From Bacillus albus (GTDB lineage Bacteria > Bacillota > Bacilli > Bacillales > Bacillaceae_G), in NCBI RefSeq assembly GCF_001884185.1, contig NZ_MAOE01000048.1:1-64000 (forward strand): 64,000 nucleotides of DNA, given 5' to 3'. A program made the position numbers and the translations under genes. Below are positions 34,872-44,308 of this stretch, piece after piece. The notes below the pieces were generated by a model. The model did not search any database and was not told the origin of the DNA. It was given only the letters and a program-made list of their open reading frames with translations. Every line of letters starts with the position of its first letter. Positions within the stretch are counted from its first letter, which is position 1.

Positions 34872-37595
34872 TTAGTTCGACACTTTAGATTCTTCAATTT
34901 TCTCACGAAGAACCATTTGTAAGATACCACCGTGACGGTAGTAGTCAATTTCAACTTCACTATCGAAACGAGCTACTACTTCAAATTGTTTTTCGTTACC
35001 ATCTGCATCAGTTGCAACTACTTTTACAAGATCGCGTGGTCTAACTGTTTTGTCAATTTGAATTTCAAATGACTCGTTACCAACAAGACCTAACGTTTCA
35101 GCGCTTTCGCCATCTTTAAATTGAAGTGGTAACACACCCATTAATACTAAGTTACTACGGTGAATACGCTCGAAGCTTTCTGCGATTACTGCTTTAATAC
35201 CTAATAAGTTTGTACCTTTCGCAGCCCAGTCACGAGAACTTCCCATACCGTAATCTTTACCAGCAACAACTAGAAGGCCTGTGCCATCTTCTTTATATTT
35301 CATAGCAGCATCATAGATAGATGTTACTTCACCAGTTGGCCAATATGTTGTATATCCGCCTTCTGTTCCTGGTGCGATTTGGTTTTTAATACGAATGTTC
35401 GCGAATGTACCACGCATCATAACTTCATGGTTACCACGACGAGAACCGTAAGAGTTGAAGTCAACTGGTTGTACGCCATTTTCTAATAAGTAGCGTCCAG
35501 CTGGTGTGTGCTTACCGATTGAACCTGCTGGTGAAATGTGGTCTGTCGTTACAGAGTCACCAAATTTACCAACTACGCGTAAGCCTGATAACGTTTCAAC
35601 TTCACCTGGTTCTTTAGATAATCCTTCAAAGAATGGTGGGTTTTGAATGTATGTTGAATCATTATCCCAAGTATATAAAGCTTCATTTGAAGTTTGAATT
35701 TCATTCCAACGCTCATTGCTATTAAATACTTGTGCATATTCTTTCTTGAACAGTTCAGATGTAACAACGCTTTGAACTACATCTTCAATTTCTTTAGCTG
35801 ATGGCCAAATATCGTTGAAGTAAACGGCATTGCCATTTGCATCTTTACCGATTTCATCATTTTTTAGGTCAATATCAACAGTACCTGCAAGTGCATATGC
35901 CACAACAAGTGGTGGTGATGCTAAGTAGTTTGCCTTTACAAGCGGGTGAATACGACCTTCAAAGTTACGGTTACCAGATAAAACAGATGTTACTAGTAAG
36001 TCATTTGCTGCGATTGCTTCTTCTAATTCTGGCGCTAATGGGCCAGAGTTACCGATACAAGTCGTACAACCGTAACCAACTGTTTGGAAACCTAATTGAT
36101 CTAAATATGTTGTTAAACCTGATTTATCTAAGTATTCAGTAACAACTTTAGATCCTGGTGCTAATGATGTTTTTACGTACTCAGGTACTACAAGCCCTTT
36201 TTCAATTGCTTTCTTCGCAACTAAACCTGCCCCGATTAATACGTATGGGTTTGATGTATTTGTACAGCTTGTAATTGCAGCGATTGCAATTGCACCTGTT
36301 TTCATCGTTACTTCTTTATCTTCTAATGTAACCTTCACTTCTTTATCGAACTCTTGCTCATTAAATCCAAGTCCTTGTGTTCCAACTGGCGCTAAAACAG
36401 CTTTGTGGAACGCATCTTTCATATCTGAAAGTGGAATTAAATCTTGTGGGCGTTTCGGTCCAGAAAGGTTAGATTCAATTGTATTTAAATCAATTTCAAC
36501 AAGATCAGTGTAAATTGGATCTTTGCTGTCTGCTGTATAGAATAAGCCGTTCGCTTTACAGTATTCTTCAACAACGCGAATTTGCTCTTCATCTCTACCT
36601 GTTAAACGTAAGTATTCTAATGAAATATCGTCGATTGGGAAGAATCCACAAGTTGCGCCGTATTCTGGTGCCATGTTTGAAATTGTTGCACGGTCAGCTA
36701 AAGGCATGCTCTTTAGTCCATTACCGAAGAACTCAACAAATTTACCAACTACACCTTTTTGACGTAATACTTGTGTTACTTTTAATGCAACGTCTGTTGC
36801 TGTAGTTCCACTTGGAAGTGTACCAGTTAATTTCACACCAATTACTTCAGGTACTGGGAAGTATGAAGGCTGTCCAAGCATTCCTGCTTCTGCTTCAATA
36901 CCACCAACACCCCATCCAAGAACACCGATACCGTTGATCATTGTTGTATGTGAGTCTGTTCCAACTAATGAATCTGGGTATGCAACTAAGTCACCTTCAG
37001 CATTTTTCACAGCGTGAACAACTGGCGCTAAATATTCAAGGTTTACTTGGTGTACAATACCTGTAGCTGGTGGAACTGCACGATAGTTATCAAATGATTT
37101 TTGTGCCCAGCTTAAAAATTTATAACGTTCTTCATTACGTTTAAACTCTAAGTCCATGTTGAATGCAAGCGCGTCTGCCGTACCCGCTCTATCAACCTGT
37201 ACAGAGTGATCAATTACAAGGTCTACAGTAATTTCCGGATTGATTTTATCAGGATCTCCGCCCATGTCTGCCATTGCTTTACGAAGCGAAGCCAAATCTA
37301 CAACAGCCGGAACACCAGTGAAATCTTGTAAAATTACACGAGATGGTTTAAATGGAACATCGATATCTTGCACATCTTTCGTTCCCCATTTCGCTAAATT
37401 TGTAACATGCTCTTCTGTGATTACACGTCCGTCTACTTGACGAAGTACTGATTCAAGTAAAACTTTCACGGAATATGGTAATTGAGATACGTTGCCAACC
37501 CCTGCGTTTTCAAGCGCTTTCAAATCATAATAATGATACGTTTTTCCATCTACTTCAAAAGTTGCACGTGATTGAAATGGATTATGTTTGACCAT
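34872..37595 (-). CDS. acnA: Aconitate hydratase
   Basis: 907 residues, full length for the AcnA/CitB family. Cluster ligands are Cys444 ([10 protein letters not shown]), Cys510 and Cys513 ([11 protein letters not shown]). It interconverts citrate and isocitrate in the TCA cycle using a 4Fe-4S cluster. In Bacillus the apo form also binds iron-responsive RNA elements. ATG follows GGGGGG. A 24-bp dyad about 115 bases upstream may be its operator. It is a single gene with tandem terminators. Confidence 0.96.
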   Translation of the reverse strand: MVKHNPFQSRATFEVDGKTYHYYDLKALENAGVGNVSQLPYSVKVLLESVLRQVDGRVITEEHVTNLAKWGTKDVQDIDVPFKPSRVILQDFTGVPAVVDLASLRKAMADMGGDPDKINPEITVDLVIDHSVQVDRAGTADALAFNMDLEFKRNEERYKFLSWAQKSFDNYRAVPPATGIVHQVNLEYLAPVVHAVKNAEGDLVAYPDSLVGTDSHTTMINGIGVLGWGVGGIEAEAGMLGQPSYFPVPEVIGVKLTGTLPSGTTATDVALKVTQVLRQKGVVGKFVEFFGNGLKSMPLADRATISNMAPEYGATCGFFPIDDISLEYLRLTGRDEEQIRVVEEYCKANGLFYTADSKDPIYTDLVEIDLNTIESNLSGPKRPQDLIPLSDMKDAFHKAVLAPVGTQGLGFNEQEFDKEVKVTLEDKEVTMKTGAIAIAAITSCTNTSNPYVLIGAGLVAKKAIEKGLVVPEYVKTSLAPGSKVVTEYLDKSGLTTYLDQLGFQTVGYGCTTCIGNSGPLAPELEEAIAANDLLVTSVLSGNRNFEGRIHPLVKANYLASPPLVVAYALAGTVDIDLKNDEIGKDANGNAVYFNDIWPSAKEIEDVVQSVVTSELFKKEYAQVFNSNERWNEIQTSNEALYTWDNDSTYIQNPPFFEGLSKEPGEVETLSGLRVVGKFGDSVTTDHISPAGSIGKHTPAGRYLLENGVQPVDFNSYGSRRGNHEVMMRGTFANIRIKNQIAPGTEGGYTTYWPTGEVTSIYDAAMKYKEDGTGLLVVAGKDYGMGSSRDWAAKGTNLLGIKAVIAESFERIHRSNLVLMGVLPLQFKDGESAETLGLVGNESFEIQIDKTVRPRDLVKVVATDADGNEKQFEVVARFDSEVEIDYYRHGGILQMVLREKIEESKVSN

Positions 37596-37709
37596 TATGT
37601 TTCCCCCCTGTTAAACGTGACTAAGTTGTCTGAATATAAAATGTAGACAAACTTTTCAATACCTTACGATAATATCTTATTACAACTTTCTAAATAAGTA
37701 AATAATAAG

Positions 37710-37733
37710 AAACTTATAGATTATCATAAGTTT
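37710..37733. promoter_or_regulatory. Palindrome upstream of acnA
   Basis: AAACTTAT, 8 bases, ATAAGTTT, perfect. It lies 115-138 bases before the acnA start. CcpC, the known repressor of citB in Bacillus, uses ATAA/TTAT dyads of different spacing (ATAA-N7-TTAT), so CcpC is not clearly the protein here. Confidence 0.4.
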
Positions 37734-37753
37734 TCTTTATGTTTCTAAATTTG

Positions 37754-37843
37754 AATAGTGTTCCTGCTCCTTATGAATACTATTACCATAAAGTAAAGTG
37801 CTCTATTAGCGCTTTACTTACAGTTCATACGCACTATGAACTG
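37754..37843. promoter_or_regulatory. Three consecutive dyads upstream of sspO
   Basis: In order: AATAGT / ACTATT (37754-37784), AAGTAAAGTGC / GCGCTTTACTT (37791-37819) and CAGTTCAT / ATGAACTG (37821-37843). They fill the divergent acnA-sspO space. Their role is unknown. They could be operators or folded leader RNA. Confidence 0.35.
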
Positions 37844-37886
37844 CTCATCATTCAACTTACAAAAAAAGTTAAAGAGGTGAAATAAA

Positions 37887-38036
37887 ATGGGTAAAAGAAA
37901 AGCAAATCATACTATTTCAGGAATGAATGCGGCATCTGCACAAGGACAAGGAACTGGTTATAACGAAGAGTTTGCAAGTGAAAACTTAACTGCTGCAGAA
38001 CGACAAAATAATAAGAAACGCAAAAAGAACCAGTAA
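37887..38036 (+). CDS. sspO: Small acid-soluble spore protein O
   Basis: 49 residues, beginning [20 protein letters not shown] and ending KKRKKNQ, matching SspO (CotK). ATG follows AAAGAGGTGAAA. It is a forespore protein divergent from acnA, the same neighbour as in B. subtilis, where sspO and sspP lie next to citB. In this window sspP has moved about 1.2 kb downstream, beyond two minus-strand genes. Confidence 0.93.
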   Translation: MGKRKANHTISGMNAASAQGQGTGYNEEFASENLTAAERQNNKKRKKNQ

Positions 38037-38040
38037 CGAA

Positions 38041-38074
38041 AAATCCCAAAAGGAACATTCACCTTTTGGGATTT
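38041..38074. terminator. Bidirectional terminator between sspO and the deacetylase
   Basis: Stem AAATCCCAAAAGG / CCTTTTGGGATTT with T6 following on the plus strand. Confidence 0.85.
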
Positions 38075-38077
38075 TTT

Positions 38078-38803
38078 CTAATGTTTATAACGTAACAATT
38101 CCGAAACCGTTACAAATCGATAGCCCTGCTTTTTCAGTTCGGGTAAAATTTTTGCTAGTGCTGCTACTGTTTGACTACGATCATTTCCTCCATCATGTAA
38201 CAATACGATATCTCCACTTTTAGCATGTTTCACTACATGATTTACGATAGATTCAACCCCTGGATTTGCCCAATCACGTGGATCTTGATGCCACGACCAT
38301 AGTACAGTTTGATACCCCGCTTCTTTCGCGGTTTTAAATACAGCATCGTTAATATATCCGCCAGGAGGACGGAATAGCAAAGGTTCTTTCACCCATTTTT
38401 TAAAATATTTCTTTCCATCTAAAATATCATTTTCCAATTTTTCATCTGATGAATTACTCGCATACAAATGATTCATCGTATGATTTCCAACTTCATGTCC
38501 CTCTTTTAACACTTGTTTCACCAAATATGGATTACGCTGCACTCGAAATCCAATCATAAAAAATGTCGATTCTGCTTTATATTGACGTAATAAATTTAAA
38601 ATTTGTGGTGTATAAGTTGGATCTGGTCCATCATCGAATGTAATGGCAATAATCTTTTCATTATTAGGTACTTCCCACGTTACATAGCCAGTTGGTTCTA
38701 GCTCTTTTCTGAGCAACATTTTCGCTTCCACTTTTTCAACTTGAAATATATGTACTGCGCATAATAAAGAAAAAACGAATAGAAAAATTTTCTGTTTTCG
38801 CAT
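38078..38803 (-). CDS. Polysaccharide deacetylase (PdaB/NodB-like)
   Basis: 241 residues: a signal peptide (MRKQKIFLFVFSLLCAVHIF) and a NodB domain with TFDDGPD (Asp57, Asp58), HTMNH (His108, His112), RPPGGY and LLHDGG, the metal-binding and catalytic motifs. It removes acetyl groups from peptidoglycan or related glycans outside the membrane. The start was placed at MRKQK because a terminator hairpin lies between this ATG and the next upstream ATG. There is no recognisable ribosome binding site, which is odd for this region. Which peptidoglycan site is used was not determined. Confidence 0.85.
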   Translation of the reverse strand: MRKQKIFLFVFSLLCAVHIFQVEKVEAKMLLRKELEPTGYVTWEVPNNEKIIAITFDDGPDPTYTPQILNLLRQYKAESTFFMIGFRVQRNPYLVKQVLKEGHEVGNHTMNHLYASNSSDEKLENDILDGKKYFKKWVKEPLLFRPPGGYINDAVFKTAKEAGYQTVLWSWHQDPRDWANPGVESIVNHVVKHAKSGDIVLLHDGGNDRSQTVAALAKILPELKKQGYRFVTVSELLRYKH

Positions 38804-38820
38804 AATTTTTATTAAAGTAA

Positions 38821-38845
38821 AAGGTTGTCGAATACACAACAACCT
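38821..38845 (-). terminator. Terminator of the 87-residue protein gene
   Basis: Stem AGGTTGT / ACAACCT followed by TTTT on the minus strand, placed directly after the stop codon and before the deacetylase start. Confidence 0.65.
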
Positions 38846-38848
38846 CAT

Positions 38849-39112
38849 TTACTTTTCTAATCGATCTACATGTTGCATAATATTTTGGAGATTATTTTCG
38901 TATTGCTCAAGTTGTGGGCGTTGTGTTTCCGAAGCTACTTCTAACGCATTTTGAATCTGTTCATACGCCTCCTGAACCTCTTGGCGCAACCCCTTTAAAT
39001 CGTGACCGTAGTTTGGATCATTTTTTACAATGTTGTTATATGCATGTTCTGCTTGTGTAACTCCTTGCTGCGCTGCTTGAAAAGCTTGTTGTTTATCTTT
39101 ATGATATGGCAT
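38849..39112 (-). CDS. Small helical protein, 87 residues, function unknown
   Basis: A hydrophilic, Gln-rich, coiled-coil-like protein (AFQAAQQGVTQAEHAYNNIV at the N-terminus) with no membrane segment. ATG follows AAAGGGG. It may belong to the DUF2524/YtzC-type small helical proteins, but I am not certain. It lies between the deacetylase and sspP; nothing indicates its job. Confidence 0.7.
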   Translation of the reverse strand: MPYHKDKQQAFQAAQQGVTQAEHAYNNIVKNDPNYGHDLKGLRQEVQEAYEQIQNALEVASETQRPQLEQYENNLQNIMQHVDRLEK

Positions 39113-39233
39113 TATATAATCCCCTTTCCATAATAGTTAGTCCCATTTATCTTTACCCTTTTTTCTAAAAACATTCTCGTATAAATTTGCAAACTTCTCT
39201 CATTCTAAAGAGAAAGAGGAGGTGTCACATACA

Positions 39234-39356
39234 ATGGGAAAAAACAATCGTGAAACAAAAGAAAAAAAGGGACAACCTGAACCATTAAGCGGATCTCATA
39301 AAGTAAAAAACCGTAACCATTCACGCCAAAAAAATCATGCACATCATGATATGTAA
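39234..39356 (+). CDS. sspP: Small acid-soluble spore protein P
   Basis: 40 residues, [20 protein letters not shown] then [20 protein letters not shown]. The C-terminal part ([19 protein letters not shown]) matches B. subtilis SspP (CotL). AGGAGGTG lies 9 bases upstream of the ATG. It is a forespore protein of the sspO-sspP pair, separated here from sspO by two opposite-strand genes. Confidence 0.9.
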   Translation: MGKNNRETKEKKGQPEPLSGSHKVKNRNHSRQKNHAHHDM

Positions 39357-39480
39357 AACAAAAGGCTCACACTAGCTACCTTTATCACATACAATGTTTA
39401 TATTTTTACATTTATTCTTCACCCTTACTTCATTCATGCATAACATAGTATGAATTGAGATTTCACGGAGGGTGTCTTAC

Positions 39481-39867
39481 ATGGGCAAGAAAAAGAAGGA
39501 TTGTCTTTTTCATGTTGATGGTTTTGAAGAATGGATGGATCAGTTTTGTTCTGACTCTTGTAGTAACTTTAGTTTCCCAAATCAAATTCATATTGACCTT
39601 TGCGAAACTGAACAAGAATACATTTTGGAAACAGATGTACCAAATGTATCCGAACAAAATGTAGTCATTGAAAAGATGAAGACAGGCCTAAATATTTGCA
39701 TACTTCATAATAATAGTTCTTTACAGCGGATCATTCCTTTACCCGCTACTATCATTTATAAGAAGATGCTAGCCTGCTTAGAGAATGGATATTTAGCCAT
39801 TCATATCTCCAAAAATGAAGTTGCTAATAAACATGAAGAAAAAGTTCTTTTTCAAATTGAGAATTAA
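39481..39867 (+). CDS. Hsp20/alpha-crystallin-like protein (CotP-like)
   Basis: 128 residues with a divergent alpha-crystallin domain: IHIDLCETEQEYILETDVPNVSEQNVVIE near the N-terminus of the domain and GYLAIHIS at the end. The N-terminal region carries a cysteine pair. It resembles small heat-shock-like spore proteins (CotP/GerT) of Bacillus. ATG follows GGAGGGTG. A spore role is an inference from neighbours such as sspP. Confidence 0.65.
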   Translation: MGKKKKDCLFHVDGFEEWMDQFCSDSCSNFSFPNQIHIDLCETEQEYILETDVPNVSEQNVVIEKMKTGLNICILHNNSSLQRIIPLPATIIYKKMLACLENGYLAIHISKNEVANKHEEKVLFQIEN

Positions 39868-39879
39868 AATAAATACAAA

Positions 39880-39910
39880 AATAAGCCCCAGCCGTCTGCT
39901 GGGGCTTATT
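39880..39910 (+). terminator. Terminator of the Hsp20-like gene
   Basis: GC-rich stem AATAAGCCCCAGC / GCTGGGGCTTATT followed by TTAT, adjacent to the bcr1-like repeat. Confidence 0.85.
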
Positions 39911-39914
39911 TTAT

Positions 39915-40059
39915 CCCGCGTTAACGGACAGTAAAACTCCCACCTCAAAATGCAGTTGGAGCAAAGAAGTTAGGTGGGAGTCGGGCTGTCCGTAAACGTC
40001 CGATTGGTGAGGGCTGATAATCAGTGGGGGATGAACTCCCCCACTGATTAAAGTTTCAC
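39915..40059 (+). repeat. bcr1-like structured repeat, copy 2, with TTTAT flanks
   Basis: 145 bp with the same block order as the copy at 15133. TTTAT stands immediately on both sides (39910-39914 and 40060-40064), as expected for a target duplication. Stems: TTAACGGACAG / CTGTCCGTAA (outer), ACTCCCACCT / AGGTGGGAGT (middle) and TAATCAGTGGGGG / CCCCCACTGATTA (right). The outer stem differs from copy 1 by paired changes. The right TTTAT overlaps the MFS gene stop codon. Confidence 0.8.
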
Positions 40060-40060
40060 T

Positions 40061-41299
40061 TTATTTCGCATGTAGTTCTAAATTACAATTTCTATCATCC
40101 CTTTTTTTCAATAAACCTTTTGTAACTAAAAGTACAGGAAATGCTACAGTTGCAAATATAGCTAGCGCTGAAAAAACAATAAATCCATTTTGGTACCCGT
40201 AATAATCGAGAAGTACTCCCCCGAACCACGGACCAATTACTGCTCCAATTCCTGAAAATCCCATTGCTCCAAAATATGTACCTTTTAAATGCGAAACAGC
40301 TATATCATCTATAAATACGTCCGTCATTGAAAACATGAGAACTTCTCCAATTGTAAAAATAATTGTGCACATAGCAGCACCTAGCATAGATTCTACTATT
40401 CCAAATCCAAACAATCCTCCGCTCACAAATAAAGTTCCCACCATAATGGATACTAACGGTGTATACTTTTTACAAACTTGAATAATAGGGTATTGGATTA
40501 CGACTACAACAATCGCATTTAAAGCTAACATATATGAAAATAATTTCACTCCATCCTGAAATATATGTGCATTTGCAAAATATTGAGATACTGTTGTCGT
40601 TAAGTGAGAAAAACCACAATTACTCAAAATAATACCAACTAGTGCAACTAAAAATACGACATCCTTTCGCAAAATGCGAATTGCATTTAACATCGTGACA
40701 GGCTTTTCTATCTTTACTTTCTTTTTTTCAATCGGATACTTCTTAAATTGGAACGCTAATATAGCTGTATATAGAATGTATACTCCAGCTGCTACTAAAA
40801 ACGGAATTGTTGATTTTGCGCTTCCAATCTGTAATCCGACAAGTGGGCCAATCGCCACTCCAACATTGATTGCACCGTAACGCAAATTATATACGAGTAA
40901 ACGATACTCAGGTTTCGTTAAATCTGATAATAACGCTCTTGACGTCGGTTCAAAAAAGGACCTACATAATCCATTCAAAGCATTTAATAAAAAGAAACTT
41001 AAAACATGATCTGCAAGTGAAAAACCAATGAATACAAAGACCCAAACAATCATGGACCATATTATAATCATATTTCGACCGAATCGATCTGATAAATTCC
41101 CTCCGATAAAACTAGCAAACACTCCAACAAGTGCACTCGTTCCGATAATAGCACCCGTCATTCCAGCTGATACACCTTTCACAGTCGTTAAATAAATTGC
41201 TAAAAAAGGAATACTCATTGACGTGGCGAACCTCGCAAATAAAGTCCCTATTATAATTGTCATTCCTAACGGATGAATATTTTGCAACTTCCCCTTCAT
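40061..41299 (-). CDS. MFS transporter (drug/efflux type)
   Basis: 412 residues with about 12 predicted helices. GGNLSDRFGRN, the conserved loop 2-3 motif of the major facilitator superfamily, is at about residues 66-76. It is a proton-driven membrane transporter; the 12-helix length and motif fit multidrug or metabolite efflux, but the substrate is unknown. The bcr1-like repeat abuts its 3' end. The ribosome binding site is imperfect (AGGGAGAG, distant). Confidence 0.85.
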   Translation of the reverse strand: MKGKLQNIHPLGMTIIIGTLFARFATSMSIPFLAIYLTTVKGVSAGMTGAIIGTSALVGVFASFIGGNLSDRFGRNMIIIWSMIVWVFVFIGFSLADHVLSFFLLNALNGLCRSFFEPTSRALLSDLTKPEYRLLVYNLRYGAINVGVAIGPLVGLQIGSAKSTIPFLVAAGVYILYTAILAFQFKKYPIEKKKVKIEKPVTMLNAIRILRKDVVFLVALVGIILSNCGFSHLTTTVSQYFANAHIFQDGVKLFSYMLALNAIVVVVIQYPIIQVCKKYTPLVSIMVGTLFVSGGLFGFGIVESMLGAAMCTIIFTIGEVLMFSMTDVFIDDIAVSHLKGTYFGAMGFSGIGAVIGPWFGGVLLDYYGYQNGFIVFSALAIFATVAFPVLLVTKGLLKKRDDRNCNLELHAK

Positions 41300-41332
41300 C
41301 TTAAAAACCTACTCTCCCTGTTCTTACATAAA

Positions 41333-41361
41333 AAAAGAAAGCAAAGGATCTGCTTTCTTTT
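41333..41361 (-). terminator. Terminator of the 41.4-kb hypothetical gene
   Basis: Stem AAAAGAAAGCA / TGCTTTCTTTT with T-rich flank on the minus strand. Confidence 0.7.
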
Positions 41362-41367
41362 CCCTTT

Positions 41368-41775
41368 TTATACTTGCGCTGTTGATACCCGCGCTGTTCT
41401 CGTTATATCCATATCTATGCCATATGTAAACTGTAATTCTTTACAAACATCTTTAATTAAAATTGTGACATTATACTTCTCATTAAATTGTAAAACGATG
41501 TTTTCTACTTCTTCATATGTATACTTATATTCCCCTGTAATGACACTTTTCAGATCAAAACATTCATTTATACAAAGTTGTACAAGCAGCTCGTCATATT
41601 TCTCTATTACATCTTCTTTTTTCCACAGTACCTCTTTTACATATAACCGATCAAATTTCACACTTTCTCGATTACAGTCCGTTAAAATCCGGGTCATTTC
41701 ATTTAATTCTCGATACAATTCAGAAATATTTTTGCTTAAACTAAGTAGTTTATCTACGCCGTTTTCATATAACAT
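41368..41775 (-). CDS. Hypothetical protein, about 135 residues
   Basis: A charged, mostly helical protein of no family I recognise (LSKNISELYRELNEMTRIL near the start). It has no signal peptide or membrane segment. Start codons at 41781 and 41775 are both possible after GGGGGTGG; I chose the second for its spacing. It lies alone between the MFS gene and the divergent AlaX gene. Confidence 0.65.
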   Translation of the reverse strand: MLYENGVDKLLSLSKNISELYRELNEMTRILTDCNRESVKFDRLYVKEVLWKKEDVIEKYDELLVQLCINECFDLKSVITGEYKYTYEEVENIVLQFNEKYNVTILIKDVCKELQFTYGIDMDITRTARVSTAQV

Positions 41776-41912
41776 ATTCATTCCACCCCCGCATTTTCTT
41801 TTTCTTATTATAGCAAGAAAATTCTAAAAATAGTTTCTTTCTTCTGAAATATTAGGAAACTAATTTCAATTGCTTTACAATGAAACTATTGAACACGAAA
41901 GGGGAAAGAAAA

Positions 41913-43115
41913 TTGGAGAAAAAATTATATTACACTGACGCTTATAAGCAAGACTTTACTACTACAATTATAAAGCAAGATTATGATAAAGACGGTAACT
42001 TATACGTTGTTTTAAACGAAACGGCATTTTATCCGACAGGTGGCGGACAACCATTTGATACTGGTACACTAAATGAAATCGATGTAATCAATGTAGAAGA
42101 GGTAAATGGAGAAATTCGTCACTTCATTGTAGAACAATTACATACAGAAGAAGTTGAAGGGAAAATCAATTGGGAGCGCCGTTTTGATCATATGCAACAA
42201 CATGCGGCTCAGCACATTTTATCTGCTGCTTTTTGGGATCATTTTAACGTACCTACGATTGGATTCCATCTTGGTAAAGAGACGGTAACAATTGATTTAG
42301 AAACAGAAAATCTGCATGCAGAAACAGTTGAAAAAGCAGTACAAATTGCAAACAAAATTGTTTTTGAAAACCATCCCATCCGCATCCAGTGGATGAACTT
42401 AGAAGAAGCGAAAACATTGCCCCTTCGTAAAGAACCGACTATGACAGAAAATATACGCGTTGTTATTATCGAAAATTATGACTACAACGGCTGTGGCGGA
42501 ACACATCCGAAACGTACTGGTGAAGTAGGTCCTATTCAAGTACTAGGATGGGAGCGTAATAAAGGCGGGATAAGATTAACGTTTATAGCTGGCTGGCGTA
42601 CACTAAATCTTATGGAGCAACAGCAACAAATTATAAAGGATGTTTCTAAACAATTAAACAGTAGCGAGATTGATATTCCAGCAAAAGTAGCACAACTGCT
42701 TACTTCTCAAAAAGAAAACGAAAAAGCAATACAAACAATGAATGAAAAATTATTATATGCAGAGGCAAATGAACTACTGCAACAGCCTGCCGAAATACAT
42801 GCTGGCATACTTATTTCTCGAGTATTTACAAATCGTTCTATGCAAGAAATCGCAAAACTTTCTGCTATTATTATAGAACAACAAGAGCATGCCATTACAT
42901 ATTTCGTTATCGAAAATGAGGACAAATTACAATGCATCCTCGCTTGCGGAAAAACAGTCACACTTGATATGAACGCCCTTTTAAAAGATGCTCTTCCTAC
43001 AATTGAAGGCAAAGGTGGTGGAAATAACAAGAGTGCGCGCGGCGGCGGAAAAGCGGTTATGACCGGGGACGAGTTTTTAAATCAGCTTGTTTCTTCTTTA
43101 CAGTCAGCGGTGTGA
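41913..43115 (+). CDS. Alanyl-tRNA editing protein AlaX-like, with DHHA1 domain
   Basis: 400 residues. The HxxxH motif (HMQQHAAQH) and CGGTHPKR supply the zinc ligands of the tRNA-Ala/Ser editing domain, and the C-terminal GKGGGNNKSARGGG is DHHA1-like. It hydrolyses mischarged Ser-tRNA-Ala in trans. It starts with TTG at 41913 because AAAGGGG lies upstream; an ATG 33 bases earlier lacks a ribosome binding site. Confidence 0.9.
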   Translation: MEKKLYYTDAYKQDFTTTIIKQDYDKDGNLYVVLNETAFYPTGGGQPFDTGTLNEIDVINVEEVNGEIRHFIVEQLHTEEVEGKINWERRFDHMQQHAAQHILSAAFWDHFNVPTIGFHLGKETVTIDLETENLHAETVEKAVQIANKIVFENHPIRIQWMNLEEAKTLPLRKEPTMTENIRVVIIENYDYNGCGGTHPKRTGEVGPIQVLGWERNKGGIRLTFIAGWRTLNLMEQQQQIIKDVSKQLNSSEIDIPAKVAQLLTSQKENEKAIQTMNEKLLYAEANELLQQPAEIHAGILISRVFTNRSMQEIAKLSAIIIEQQEHAITYFVIENEDKLQCILACGKTVTLDMNALLKDALPTIEGKGGGNNKSARGGGKAVMTGDEFLNQLVSSLQSAV

Positions 43116-43126
43116 AATATTTTTGC

Positions 43127-43151
43127 GAAGGATAGCTAATAGCTATCCTTC
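43127..43151. terminator. Bidirectional terminator between AlaX and Nudix genes
   Basis: Stem GAAGGATAGCT / AGCTATCCTTC between convergent genes. It lacks a strong T run. Confidence 0.7.
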
Positions 43152-43159
43152 ATCTATAC

Positions 43160-43603
43160 TTACAGGCTTATATTTTGTTTTAATCCTTGATAACTCCCTG
43201 CATTTGCAAACCCTTCATTTACCAGTTTTATAAAAGTTTCCGAAAAACCATAATGGCTTAATTCGTTAATCGGTACCATTTGCACATCATGAATCGGATT
43301 ATGATCAAACTCATTAGAAGGTAGCGTAATTTCACCCTCAATCCTTTCAAGCAGAAACGTAATATGTAATAAAGATGGGCTAGCATCCGGTTTATCACAA
43401 ACATAGAGTAGCTTCTTAATTTTAACTTCTAACCCTGTTTCTTCTCTCATTTCTCGAATCATTGCTTCTTCTAACGTTTCACCGTTCTCTACTCTTCCTC
43501 CAGGTAAAGACCAATTCCGATTAGCAACTTTTTGCTTTACTAGTAATACCTTTTCATCTTCAATTAAAATTCCCGTAACTCGAACTTGCATTACATTTTC
43601 CAT
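43160..43603 (-). CDS. Nudix hydrolase
   Basis: 147 residues with a complete Nudix box, GGRVENGETLEEAMIREMRE followed by ETGLEV, that binds Mg2+ and cleaves a nucleoside-diphosphate-linked substrate. The substrate is not predictable. The start was placed at MENVMQVRV after GAGGAG; an in-frame ATG 45 bases upstream has no site. Confidence 0.88.
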   Translation of the reverse strand: MENVMQVRVTGILIEDEKVLLVKQKVANRNWSLPGGRVENGETLEEAMIREMREETGLEVKIKKLLYVCDKPDASPSLLHITFLLERIEGEITLPSNEFDHNPIHDVQMVPINELSHYGFSETFIKLVNEGFANAGSYQGLKQNISL

Positions 43604-43707
43604 ATGCAATCTCCTCTTCCCGTTATATTTACAAATTAATCCTTCCACAAAAAGAACGTATGTTTTATAATTAAAGAAAATTATGGAAGAAAGAAGTTGT
43701 TACATCT

Positions 43708-44289
43708 ATGCGTCCACCTTTAACAAAGTCTATATCACTTGAAGATTTCCAAAACTTTTATTGGTTAAAAGCAGAACTCCAAACATTTTGTCGTGAGCAT
43801 GGTTTGCCAGCTAGTGGCTCTAAGATTGAAATAACCGAGCGTATCTCACATTATTTACATACTGGTAAAATATTAAAAAACAGCTCTGGTCAAAAGGTGA
43901 GTAAAGCTTCCCTCTCTTATAAAGAACTTTCTCTTCAAACGATTATTACTAACAATCACCGCTGTAGCGAAGATGTTCGTGCTTTTTTCAAAGAAAAAAT
44001 CGGAGCAAACTTCCGTTTTACAGTAGCTCTCCAAAAATTTTTTAAAGAGAATGTTGGAAAAACATATGAAGACGCGATAACGTTTTGGTATGAAGAAAAC
44101 GAACGAAAAAAAGATCCTACATACAAAACAACTATTAGCGCGCAGTTTGAATACAATCGCTTTACTCGCGACTTTTTCGAAGATCCAAATAACAAAGGCA
44201 GATCAAAAGCTGATGCTATCGCTGCTTGGAATGAAATAAAAGCAAAACCTGGTAGCAATGCCTATGTTCCTCAAAAAGTAGAAAACTAG
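43708..44289 (+). CDS. SAP-domain protein of unknown function (DUF6434-like)
   Basis: 193 residues: an N-terminal SAP-like segment (FYWLKAELQTFCREHGLPAS) and a C-terminal domain rich in aromatic and charged residues (YEDAITFWYEENERKKDPTY). I recall this pairing as SAP plus DUF6434. SAP motifs usually bind nucleic acids, so a DNA or RNA role is possible. The ribosome binding site is weak. Confidence 0.65.
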   Translation: MRPPLTKSISLEDFQNFYWLKAELQTFCREHGLPASGSKIEITERISHYLHTGKILKNSSGQKVSKASLSYKELSLQTIITNNHRCSEDVRAFFKEKIGANFRFTVALQKFFKENVGKTYEDAITFWYEENERKKDPTYKTTISAQFEYNRFTRDFFEDPNNKGRSKADAIAAWNEIKAKPGSNAYVPQKVEN

Positions 44290-44308
44290 TTCTTTTCTAG
44301 TCTTCTAC
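44278..44308. terminator. Terminator between the SAP gene and the thiolase
   Basis: Stem GTAGAA-ACTAG / CTAGT-TTCTAC followed by T5. It overlaps both convergent stop codons. Confidence 0.7.

Noticed and set aside
41273-41827. Plus-strand frame over the 41.4-kb hypothetical gene
   Set aside because: It is antisense to the minus-strand gene, which has a better ribosome binding site and terminator.
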